Source of the DNA: Mesostigma viride
Taxonomy: Eukaryota; Streptophyta; Mesostigmatophyceae; Mesostigmatales; Mesostigmataceae
Assembly: GCA_009746045.1 (NCBI GenBank)
Contig: RPFO01000167.1
Location: forward strand, 2,573,648-2,637,647
Length of the DNA: 64,000 nucleotides
Direction of reading: 5' to 3'
The position numbers and the translations under genes were made by a program. Of the stretch, positions 1-32,762 are shown one piece after another. A model generated the notes under the pieces. The model was not told where the DNA came from. It saw only the letters and a list, made by a program, of their open reading frames with translations, and did not search any database. Within the stretch, counting starts at the first letter, position 1; each line of letters begins with the position of its first letter.

Positions 1-3000
1 ATGACCTTCACCACCACCTTTTGCCTTCTGCCCCAACCCTCCTCTCACCTGGGTCATCACTGTAGAGAGTACAGGGAGGGCAACAGTTGTTGGATGCTGC
101 CACTACGTAGCTGTGACAACAGGTAGTCATATCTGTTGCATGCGCGAGTGCATGGTGACGCGCAGTAGTAGCTACTTTGGTTGGCTGCTGCACTGTTACA
201 GGTGGTCACACTTGTTCTTTTCCTTCATTGGGTTGTTTTATTTTCTTTAGGTGCTGGTAGTCATGCCAGTATCTTGGAGACAGGCAGGTAGTAGCCAGTC
301 TGGCTAGCTGCTGCATGCGCTGTCACGGGTGGTCACACCTGTCCTTCTTCTTTCTTTTGTTGTTTGGTTATTTCCATAGTAGTATGCTGCTAGTCATGCC
401 AGTATGTTGACACTGTGTCCCTGTGGTTGTAGCCGTTAGCTGCCGGTATACCATGTACCTCCTTTGCAGGGGCCAGGATGGCTGCCTGTGCTCACCTTAT
501 AGGTGCTATAGTGACAATTGCTATCTTTAGTAGCATCGTCCCTTGTAGTCTTTAGTGACTGCAATATTCTAGCAATATTTGTATCAGCTGTGACAGCAGC
601 TAGTAATAGCTGTGTTGTCTAGGTTGGTCTTATTTGCTACTAGACATCGCAATTAGGGATACCCTCATGGCTGTTGCTGTCTCTTTGTTGGGATCAATTA
701 GTTAAAGTGACAGTTGTTGCAACAGTTAGTCATAGCTGGTGCCATCATGAGTATTTTGTCTCTTTTGCTTCTTTTGGTTCCTGTGTATATGGCCCTCACG
801 GCCGTCCATGTGAAGTGCATCAACACTTTACCTCTTTTGTTTCCTTAGTGGTTGTCGCCGGCGTTCCACCGGCTTGTTCCTTTGTGCATCATGTCCATCT
901 TCAAGCGTCGGCCTGTTTGGCAAGGGTACTTTATGTTTCTTACCTTTGACGTATCTATGCGACGTGGTTGTTTCAGGATGATGCGCTTGGTTGTTGTAGC
1001 TCGGGTACCTTACTTTTCCTTCCAGTCAGGGAGGGTTCTATCAGCATATGCTTTGCAACCTTCCTAGTTGCAGATTTCACTTTGCTGAAATGCATGCTGT
1101 TGTGGACGTTCATGGACATCATTTCCCACGTGTGGATCCTACAGGGTTCCCAGTACTCCTGTCATGCACACTTGTCTCCTCGTACTTTTTCCTTCCAGTC
1201 AGGGAGGGTTACGTCGCCACAATGTGCAACCTTCTTAGTTGCAGGTTTTAGGCAATGGAGCACTTAGCTGCATGACGGGCCTGGGATTGTTGTTGATTTT
1301 TGTTGCTTGACATAACAATCTATGGATCCTATAGGGTTAGCAGTACTCCTTCAGTCTGAAGGCGCTATTAGCATTTTGTTCTCTTCCCTGTTCTAAGGGG
1401 AGTTAGGACTCTTCACATGGGGTGCATTGGGTTTTACCATCACCCCCACATCATCTATCCTCAGTCGCATTCATCCCCTTGCCATCACCCCTTCCCTGCA
1501 CAGCCACCGTGCCAGGAGCTAGCAAGTAGTAATCCTTGCTGTTAATCGGGGAACCTTGCTGTTGGTCATACCTGCTGTTTGCACTGGGATTGATGTCAGG
1601 TGATAATGGGTGTTCCTACCCATTGTTGTGGGTGTGTGGCACGTTTCTGTTGCAGGTAGTCATACCTATTTTTTTTGTACTCAATACTAGCGGTCATGCT
1701 GGTAACCGTGGCAATGGTTTATCGGACTTCGCCAGCTAGACACATCTACCATGATGACAGGGGCTCATGATAGTTCAGTACCGGGGAGTTCCTCGACGTG
1801 TTTGTAGGGGCAGCCTTGCTTGTGGACCTGATCACTCCACTCTCACTGCCATTCGGACACATGTTTCGTAGACACTGCCTTGTCCTGAACTTCACACCCC
1901 TTTCTCCCCAGTCTGGGGGTATACCCTTGTTGGTACAATGTCTTTGTACCTCAGTTGTGGCACGTCTATTTTGGCTTGATATTCTATCTTGTTTGGTTTG
2001 TTTGGAATTTTTTTTTTCCCTTTCCCCCCCCCCCTCTCCGGGTGCTTTCCGTCGCGAGGGCGCTCCGAATCCCATAGAGGGGGGAGGAGAGAAGAAGGAA
2101 GAGGCTTCACAGCCCCTTTGGGGAGGCCAGGAGTCACAGAGATAGGCATCTGTGTGTTACCCAGTTAGTGGACTGAAGGGAGAGGCTCCCATCCCCCTTA
2201 GGGGGGGGAGGAGTCAGTGTGAGAAAGCACTGAGGTTACTAGTGTTATTACTAATGGCTCTAGTAGCAACTAGATATTGTGTCTGTACTAGTAGCCATAC
2301 TAGTGGATGCACATACATGTTGGTCCGAGCATCTGTGTTTGTACTGGTAGTCATACTAGTGAGCTCTGATGCATGTGTTGGTCCGGACATCATGGATGTA
2401 CGGGGTTGGTTGTCCTTGGTTCGGTGCCTGAGGTCTACTAGGTCATGTAGTAGGTGTATGAGGGTGTACGTGGTGTACGTGTGCATAAAGGATTGGAAGA
2501 TGCGTATGCGTGTCAGAGGAATCTTTCAATTTTTTTCTTTGAACTTGGTGTGGGTTCCTCCATGCCGAGGCACACGCTTAACTCCCCCTTAGGGGGGGGA
2601 GGTATCTGATCACACCTCGTGCAGTTACAGTGGTGGTCGTGTCGATGCCTGTATTGACTATCCTCACTTTGGATGTGTTACGATTCACGTATGTCCGTGG
2701 CTAAACTTGTGGTGATCGTGGAGACCTTGGCTCACTGCCCTGTGTCTTGGCCCCTCGCTTCTGTCCTTTGGGCATGCATCCTTCTTCTGCGTGCCGCGCG
2801 GCCAATGGACGGGATCTGAGTTGGGCTTGCCCGATGGACCAGCTTAGTCGTGCAAGCTGGTCCCTGCCCCATCGGGACCATAGGTCACTCATGGGTTGCA
2901 CCATGCGTATACGGAGTCTAGCATGTTCTGGGCGTGGTTGTCGTTGGGCTAGCGGGGTAGCCGACCTCTCCCCAGAGAGGGGGGAGGAGTGTTGCGTCCA

Positions 3001-3861
3001 AGCCTATTTAATTAGGTTCCTTTAGTGGACAGTTCGGCGCAACAATGTTTAATAGCCGTAGTCTCATTGTTCGGCTATTTAGGCATATTCGTACAGCCGG
3101 TTCATACGGCGTTGTACTTGCTATTCAGTGGTTTTGTAGTACTTTCGGTACTTTGGTTTATCTGTAGGTGCGCAGCATGTCAATGTGCGTGGACCTAGTA
3201 TTCTGATCAGACACTCCTAGTATAATTCGTTTTGGGTCGTACGGTCGATTCGTGTGAACCGTAGCGCCCTAGAGATCTCGGTTGACCATGCGTCCAAGCA
3301 GTGCTGCTTGGCACTGCTTGGCAACGCCGTGAGCCGCCAAGGTTAATAGTGTGTGGGAACGTTCACCATTGTCACCCCCGGAATGAATGAAATGAATTGA
3401 GTTAATCTCTTTCTCTTTCCGGCTGGGTCACGCCCGCGGGTTTAGGAAATGCATGGTCCTGAATTCCTGTCGTAAATGCTACATGTACCTCGGGAGGCAT
3501 TAGCCACGCTTCCCTATAGAGGTTGTCTCACCGCAGGCTATAACCGGCCAGGGTCAACTGCGCCAGGTTAGTTATGTTAGATTAGTTATCGTCCATACTA
3601 GTCATGGTGTGGATTGCGTAGATTAATATAGCGACCACTGTTCATAATGACCAGTCTATTATGAATCAGGTGTAGATCTTTCGCAGCCGGCAGTCAGCCG
3701 GGATGTAAAACTTTGCTGCTGAGCGTAGTTAGGATTTTCTAGACTAGATAGCTTAGAGTTAGCTTAGTTCGATTCCGCGGCTTCGCCCTCCTCCACCCAT
3801 CCAGTAAGGAATATGTGCTACATGATCTCCCAAAGGGCATTGCCTTAAAAAGGTAGGGAAA
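1..3861. other. Gene-poor left flank
   Basis: No convincing exon is visible in either strand. The sequence is rich in short degenerate motifs of the type GTAGTCATACTAGT and in G-runs of the type TAGGGGGGGAGG (around 2,075, 2,200, 2,590 and 2,975). Segments at 1,010-1,250 are duplicated. The stretch 3,350-3,550, with AATGAATGAAATGAATTG before a CT-rich run, could be the end of a long terminal repeat, but no partner LTR is seen in the window. Confidence 0.5.
1010..1350. repeat. Diverged direct duplication of about 175-190 bp
   Basis: CCTTCCAGTCAGGGAGGG occurs at 1018-1035 and 1191-1208, each followed by a matching GCAACCTTC(C/T)TAGTTGCAG. TGGATCCTA(C/T)AGGGTT occurs near 1,132 and 1,323. The spacings (173 and 191 bp) show a tandem duplication with later indels. 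Confidence 0.6.
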
Positions 3862-4240
3862 CATGTCACGAACTACGTACAGATGTTGCTGGATGACCTA
3901 CTGGTCCCAGCCCAGTTTGAATACCGCATCCGCTCTCTCTCCCTTCTTTGGACTGCCATGCAGAACAAGACGCGGTGGAAGAGGATTGTCAAGGCTCACA
4001 CGCCCGACCCTGTGGGCAAACCACCTCCCCCCAAGCGGAGGAGGCGTTTTGATGAGTAGGGTAGTTAGGATTTTTTCTAGACTAGCTAGATTAGCGTTAG
4101 GTTAGTCCGATTACGCGGCTCTCACCCACCACCCATCAAGGAATATGTGCTACATGATCTCCCAACGGAGGCATGTAATAATTTAATTTAATTTAATGAT
4201 CTCCCAACGGAGCCATGTTATAATTTAATTTAATTCCACG
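3725..4240. repeat. Direct repeats flanking the coding-like fragment
   Basis: GTAGTTAGGATTTT and AAGGAATATGTGCTACATGA occur at 3,727 and 3,809 and again at 4,062 and 4,138. The final ATGATCTCCCAACGGAG piece is repeated once more at 4,196, each followed by AATTTAATTTAAT runs. The two copies are about 330 bp apart and 80-90 percent alike by eye. Confidence 0.6.
3862..4059 (+). pseudogene. Coding-like fragment with basic C-terminus
   Basis: A 65-codon open segment reads with normal protein composition: YVQMLLDDLLVPAQFEYRIR, then SLLWTAMQNKTRWKRIVKAH and a tail with PPPPKRRRRFDE, a possible nuclear localisation signal, before TAG 4057. The frame is closed upstream by TGA at 3823, so it would be the last exon after an acceptor around 3,850, or a broken remnant. 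It sits between two copies of a roughly 110-bp direct repeat (3,725-3,840 and 4,062-4,177), as expected for a mobile-element or duplicated 3'-end remnant. Family not recognised. Confidence 0.35.
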
Positions 4241-4755
4241 ACCCAGAACCAGGCGTCATGTCAAGGGCCTGCCTTTCTGCATTCACCTTAAATCAACCTA
4301 TGTACAAACTGTCAAATGTACGGCAGGCATGCAGCCGCTGTACAGCAAGGAGCCATTGTGTAACACTGTATCGTCTAAGTAAAACTGTACTACGCCCAAA
4401 CCTTGGGCCCTGTACTGCATCTATTCTGCGTGCTGTTCTACGCTCTGATATCAAGGAAACAACCAGCGCAGGCCAGAAATCCTCTGCTATAACTACACGT
4501 TTATTCTTGCACGCCTCGGTTGCAGGCAAGGGTACGGTGAGAACCAAGAACCACCCCAGCTTCCCCGGCCAGGCCCTGTCCATCACCCAAGAAGACAACC
4601 CAAGCAACTAAGCCCAAGAAAGCTGGCCCCAAAGGACCGGGGCCATGCCCATGAAACGTAGGAAAGTCATATGAGACGTAGAATCATGAAACGTAGCATC
4701 TCATGTGAGACCTGTCCGATGCACCTCTCCCCTTGGAAAGATCGTCTATCATCTG
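4060..4755. other. Region downstream of GWD
   Basis: No gene is seen. It holds AATTTAATTT runs, one copy of the dispersed 33-bp repeat (4,449-4,481), and presumably the GWD 3' UTR on the minus strand just left of 4,756. No clear polyadenylation signal could be assigned. Confidence 0.4.
4449..4481 (-). repeat. Dispersed 33-bp repeat, copy 1
   Basis: The minus strand carries GGCCTGCGCTGGTTGTTTCC inside a 33-bp match to copies at 40,495, 41,338 and 57,749. It is a full-length core copy without the 222-bp extension. Confidence 0.8.
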
Positions 4756-27215
<22,460 letters not shown>

Positions 27216-27420
27216 CTGGGGGGTGGGAATGAGTGGGGCGTGGTGGGGGCGGGGATGAGAGGGTGAAAGCGGCGGTAGCGGGTGGGTGGGAGTGCGGGCG
27301 GGTGGGGGGGGGCGAGGAGAGGGAATTTGTTGTTGGTGGTGGGAAGGATCAGGTGCGGGGGCGGGAAAGGGGGGGGGGGGGGGCGGGGAGTATGTGGCGT
27401 TGTGTAGAATTAGGGAAGAA

Positions 27421-27741
27421 GGGGTAGGGGTAGGGGTAGGGGTAGGGGTAGGGGTAGGGGTAGGGGTAGGGGTAGGGGTAGGGGTAGGGGTAGGGGTAGG
27501 GGTAGGGGTAGGGGTAGGGGTAGGGGTAGGGGTAGGGGTAGGGGTAGGGGTAGGGGTAGGGGTAGGGGTAGGGGTAGGGGTAGGGGTAGGGGTAGGGGTA
27601 GGGGTAGGGGTAGGGTAGGGGTAGGGGTAGGGGTAGGGGTAGGGGTAGGGGTAGGGGTAGGGGTAGGGGTAGGGGTAGGGGTAGGGGTAGGGGTAGGGGT
27701 AGGGGTAGGGGTAGGGGTAGGGGTAGGGGTAGGGGTAGGGA
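27421..27741. repeat. (GGGGTA)n satellite
   Basis: About 53 hexamers with one missing G near 27,612. The G-rich strand is the plus strand. It lies 206 bp upstream of the first recognised GWD exon. Confidence 0.95.
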
Positions 27742-27835
27742 AGTGAGAAGAGGGGTGTGGGAAACATAGTGCGGTGCAGCGATGGAGTAGACGAAACAAG
27801 CGGTGAAGCAGAGGAATTATGCGGTGGCGGGGACA

Positions 27836-29100
27836 TGGGCTGGCCTGATGACATGCATAACGCTGGCCTGATGACATGCACAACGCTGGCCTGATGACAT
27901 GCACAACGCTGGCCTGATGACATGCACAACGCTGGCAGGAATGACATGCAGATTTCAGGCAATGCAGGCAACGAAACAAGCAGGCAGTGGGACACCGAGC
28001 TAGAAAAAGAAACAGGCTAAAGAGGCGGTATTCACAGTTCGAGGAGATGTTGACAACTAACATATTCACAGCACGAGGAGATGTTGACAACTAACATGTT
28101 CACAGCACGAGGAGATGTTGACAACTAACATATTCGCAGCACGAGGAGATGTTGACAACTAACATATTCACTGCACGAGGAGATGTTGACAACTAACATG
28201 TTCACAGCACGAGGAGATGTTGACAACTAGCATATTCACTGCACGAGGAGAGGTTGACAATTAACATATTCACAGCACGAGGAGGGGTTGACAACAAACA
28301 TGTTCGCAGCACGAGGAGATGTTGACAACTAGCATATTCGCAGCACGAGGAGATGTTGACAATTAACATATTCACAGCACGAGGAGAGGTTGACAACTAA
28401 CATATTCACAGTTCGAGGAGATGTTGACAACTAGCATATTCACAGCACGAGGAGATGTTGACAACTAACATATTCACAGCACGAGGAGATGTTGACAACT
28501 AACATGTTCACAGCACGAGGAGATGTTGACAACTAACATGTTCACAGCACGAGGAGAGGTTGACAACTAACATATTCACAGCACGAGGAGATGTTGACAA
28601 CTAACATATTCACTGCACGAGGAGATGTTGACAACTAACATATTCACTGCACGAGGAGATGTTGACAACTAACATGTTCACAGCACGAGGAGATGTTGAC
28701 AACTAACATGTTCACAGCACGAGGAGAGGTTGACAACTAACATATTCACAGCACGAGGAGATGTTGACAACTAACATATTCACTGCACGAGGAGATGTTG
28801 ACAACTAACATATTCACTGCACGAGGAGATGTTGACAACTAACATATTCACTGCACGAGGAGATGTTGACAACTAACATGTTCACAGCACGAGGAGAGGT
28901 TGACAACTAACATATTCACAGCACGAGGAGATGTTGACAACTAACATGTTCACAGCACGAGGAGAGGTTGACAACTAACATATTCACAGCACGAGGAGAG
29001 GTTGACAACTAACATATTCACTGCACGAGGAGATGTTGACAACTAACATATTCACTGCACGAGGAGATGTTGACAACTAACATATTCGCAGCACGAGGGG
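27836..29100. repeat. 23-bp repeats and a 34-bp minisatellite of about 31 copies
   Basis: Four 23-bp units with CTGGCCTGATGACATGCAC are followed, from 28,024 to 29,096, by 34-bp units containing CACGAGGAGATGTTGACAAC. Point variants (CAGCACG or CTGCACG, GATG or GAGG, CATATT or CATGTT) recur in runs. No unique spacers, so not CRISPR. The interval 27,216-29,541 shows no certain exon. Confidence 0.93.
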
Positions 29101-29541
29101 ACGTTCGCAAGCAAGGGGAGTAAGGGAGGCTGGATGGAGACACGACGACAAGGACATCTGCGCGAGATGTTGTATTCGCTGTTATGCCGGGCGGGTGGGT
29201 GGTTCCTAGGGAAGCCATTACTTGAGTAGCACATAAATCCATGACGGAAGCACTACTAGCGCTAGTAGGGTTAAGTGTACTACTAGGCGGTGTTAAAGTT
29301 TGCTCGTTGAGTACCGTGAGATGCTGCGCTCGAGACGGCAGCGATCAAAGTCCAAACGGGCAGGAATTGGGTGTGCATATGTTGTCCTCGATAAATATTG
29401 AGGATGAGGAGATTTTTCTACTTTGACACGCTCTTTGACCTGAATGACTTCATCGGGAGGAGTAAGATGAGAATACGGGATACGATGAGAGATCGGACTA
29501 GTTAAATATGGGAAACCAACTGCCCAAGAGTCGGGGGTTAT

Positions 29542-30242
29542 TTACAGGGAGATGCGATACCCGGTCACGGCCAGCAGCACGTACTGCGATTCGAAAATCC
29601 CCCCCGAACCAGGAAGCAAGATCACGGCCTTGCGCATAGAGACCTAGCGAAGACCCGTTAATCGGGTACCGAAGACGCAAACACAATAATTGTCGTATCC
29701 AGAGACCCCGCAGATCTTCAGTTCTGGAAGAGGCACATTTCTATTGCACGGTGCTGAGGCGTCCCTAGAAGCAACGGGATGCGGCAATGGATCAATTGGA
29801 AACTAGGCTACTGTAGCAGAGCTTTTGTTGTAAACCAGGGGCCACGCGCTCACCGCCGAATTCCGCAAGGAATGCACGCCAAGTAAAGCGCTGCGTGTAA
29901 AGAAAGTCGACATCCCATCTAACATCTTCATATAACGCACCAGAGGTCCCTGTTTGCACGGCTAACGCGGTCGCCCTTGATGACAGCCGCTGTGTCCAGC
30001 AGAACGGCCTGAGCTGAAGGGAGGGACAGCTTCCGCAGAGAAGTGGGAACCGCATTGCGCCGCGTGAGGGCAGCTCCGGCGAATTGTGAGTTGCCGCGTT
30101 TAATAGAGGCCCCTTGAACCGACGCGGGCAACTGGCGAGCAGAAATGGGCGCTCTGCTGGGCGGTGCACATCTGTGCTGGCCAATAACGGTGGATGGCGT
30201 CGCCACCCCCCGCGACAAGTGCGTTTGCAGACTCGTCGCCAT
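29542..30242 (-). CDS. Tentative small plastid-targeted protein, three exons
   Basis: Exon 1 (30242-29941) opens with MATSLQTHLSRG and has no Asp or Glu in its first 82 residues while rich in Ala, Ser, Arg and Pro, which is transit-peptide composition. A CTCTG|GTGCGT donor follows. A 37-nt exon 2 (29890-29854; acceptor TTTACACGCAG, donor GTGAGC) and a terminal exon 3 (29643-29542) keep the frame and give about 146 residues, ending in a hydrophobic tail with SQYVLLAVTGYRISL and TAA. I do not recognise the product. Alternatively exon 1 is the missing first exon of GWD, and the 3' pieces are coincidental. Intron 1 would be only 50 nt. Confidence 0.33.
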
Positions 30243-30699
30243 GATTGCACCCCGAACTTAGCGCGAGGAGCCCACAATACTAACAACGAGGGAAGATAAG
30301 CCCCCGCGAATATGATATCCGAATGCGCCCCGGCAAAGTTCTGAATTGGCGACCTGTTGTGATTAATTTGATGGCCGACACAAAGGGCGATGGACGCTGA
30401 GCCGGGGAACGTGGGGGCGAGGGAAAAGCGCTCAGGATCTTTATGGGTCTCAGGCGAGCGTCAAGATCCTCGACTTGCGAGCCACTTTGGATATCCCATT
30501 TCCTGCGTGGCAATCTCTGTCTGGCTACGACCGGCGTAGGATCCAACTAACTGACTGACTGACGTGGCAAATGAAGTGTCCGTCCACGCCACGCGCGAAT
30601 AAGATTTCAACTTTAACTTTTCAAGGTGTCGCGTGAACCGAAACGGCGGCCTCCTGACCAGGGGACGCCGCGCCGTCGATGCCGGTCGTCTGCTGTCGT

Positions 30700-31650
30700 C
30701 TGTTTGTCACGTGGTCACGTGCCCTCGGATCGGTCATACATTGGACACGGTAGAGCAGGCGTTTGAGGAACGAAAGCTTGTCCGCCATGCTCGCAAAAAG
30801 ATGAGCAGCGGCGGGGGCGGTCCCGCCTTACCCCGCGAGCACGGAAGGCGGAGGGCCTCCAGCTTGAGCTCACCAATGAGGGCCATGCGGCCAAGGATGA
30901 TGCAGTTTTGTCCGCAAACGCCTGCCGCACTCATGCCGGCAAGCGGCAGTTCTCAGAGTTCTCACCTTCCACCATGAGGTCGAAGTGCTTGACAATGACG
31001 TTATGGGCGCTGCGCTTGTCGAGCTCGGCCCGGCCTCCTCGCGGAGGTCGAGCGTCTGTAGCTTGTCTGAGAGCTGTGTGTGTGCTGCGATGGCAGAGGC
31101 GGTGGTGGTGGTGTGGTTCAGTAGCATGGCGGCCCACTGATAAGGTCTCATCATGGGAAGGAGGAGCATCGCCCGGCCTGTTGGGCCAGCCGGCGGGGGC
31201 TGGCCGCTTGGCGGTAATGTCCTTCACCGCCTGGGCGGTGAGGCCTAGGTGGTGTTTTGGACTCGATGGCGATGGCGTTGTCCTTGAGGCGCTTGTCCAT
31301 GTCATGGTGGCGGAGCTGGGTGGTGATGGCCGCGTCGGTGGGGGCGCGCGCCAGGGCGGCACCTGGTGGCGGTGGAGGTGGAGGCGAGGAGTGAGGGTGG
31401 AGGTGGCGGTGGATCAGATGGTGCTCGGCAGCCAACGTTCTGCCCATGGCTGCATGCCACATCCGCAGCGAGGGGGGTCACGTGCTGCATGCTCGATGGC
31501 CTCCTTAAGGATGGACGAGAGCAGAATGTGGCTTCGGTCAAGGGGGAGGGGACCCAGAGGTCGATCGTCGGCGCTGAGAGCTGAAGGAGGGAGAAGATCG
31601 ACTAGAGCGGCGAGCTGAAGGCGAGGACGAGACCAGCCGGGCACGTGGTC
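30700..31650 (-). pseudogene. Decayed coding-like sequence, frame-shifted
   Basis: Several minus-strand frames carry protein-like pieces that do not join: ITTQLRHHDMDKRLKDNAIA near 31,330-31,260, AAHTQLSDKLQTLDLREEAG near 31,080-31,030, and AELDKRSAHNVIVKHFDLMV near 31,030-30,970. The heptad-like, charged text interrupted by shifts resembles the coiled-coil ORF1/gag part of a retroelement. No reverse transcriptase or integrase motif is visible. It could also be a broken host coiled-coil gene. Confidence 0.3.
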
Positions 31651-32762
31651 AGGTCCGCGGTGGGAAAACGTCCGGCCATCAACTGGACATTGCGGAGGCG
31701 TGACTTGTCTCGGAAAGTGCTGGCACAGCTAGAGCAATTGTCCAGAGTGAGGCGTGCGACCCGTAAAACACGTACTCCAGCAGCTCGCCGATTAGGGGCT
31801 GTTGAAAATAGCCGGGCCGGTTGGCGTCAAAGGAACCTTGAAAATAGCCGGTTGACGTCTCGCTCGGACCAGCTAGGTTCGCCAGGGCGACTGCGCTTGG
31901 GCTCAGGCGATGCCGAGGGCGAGGCACTGAAGCCCGGGGGGGACCTGGGCGACCACCAGCCAGTGCTTGACTATGGTGGCACCGCTGCCTTCCGGGTTTG
32001 AGGGCGAAGCTGCAGCCGGAGCTGCAGACGTGTTCAGCAGAACCCGGAAAGGTCGTGATCAAGCCAGGTACGGCAACTTGTTTGCATGTCGTTTGCACGG
32101 GAATCTGTCGTTTATACATCGTCGTTTCACGAGTGTATCAGTGCCTCTTGCAGCAGGTTTCCATGCCTGCTGTATGAGTGCTATTAGCCCCAAATCTGCT
32201 CAGTTTGTGGTGTTTCTTTGGAGGATGCCATTCCGTTGATGCTGGTTTAGCAACTTCTTTGTTTCCCAGCACTTTTGACAGTCCTATGTGGCTGTATACA
32301 ATGCATAACTGTGTGGCATTTCATGGATAGCTGTATATTAGCGGGCGTAACCCACACACGTAAGTGAGCGGATTATATAGTAAAGTCAGGTGGGCTATGC
32401 ATGGGGTCTGACCCAAGGAAAGCATGGTGGCACTATCCAATGAAATTGTCCAATGTTAATATTGAGGTTCCTGACCCTCCCAGTAGGTGTTATTATCTAA
32501 GGGGCTTTTGCTTACCTGAAAATGATCGTCTTTTGCCCAACTTTGACAGTAAATATCTTGCAAATCACTTAATGGACTCGTGATATTATTGCATTTTCTG
32601 AAAGCCCTTCAAGTGTAGATACTCCTAGCACCTTGGTTGGGGGTACTTGGAGTTGTGGCCTATCAGTTATGATTTTTTTGCATTTTCAGGGGTCTAAAAA
32701 TGCCAAAAAACCATTCCCGGACCATTGGGTTAATCAACTGGCCGGCCCGCTCATGAACTGCA

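Noticed and set aside
3350-3560. Possible LTR end
   Set aside because: No second LTR, primer-binding site or polyprotein was found in the window.
28024-29096. CRISPR-like regular array
   Set aside because: Units are contiguous, with no unique spacers, in a eukaryotic intron-rich region.
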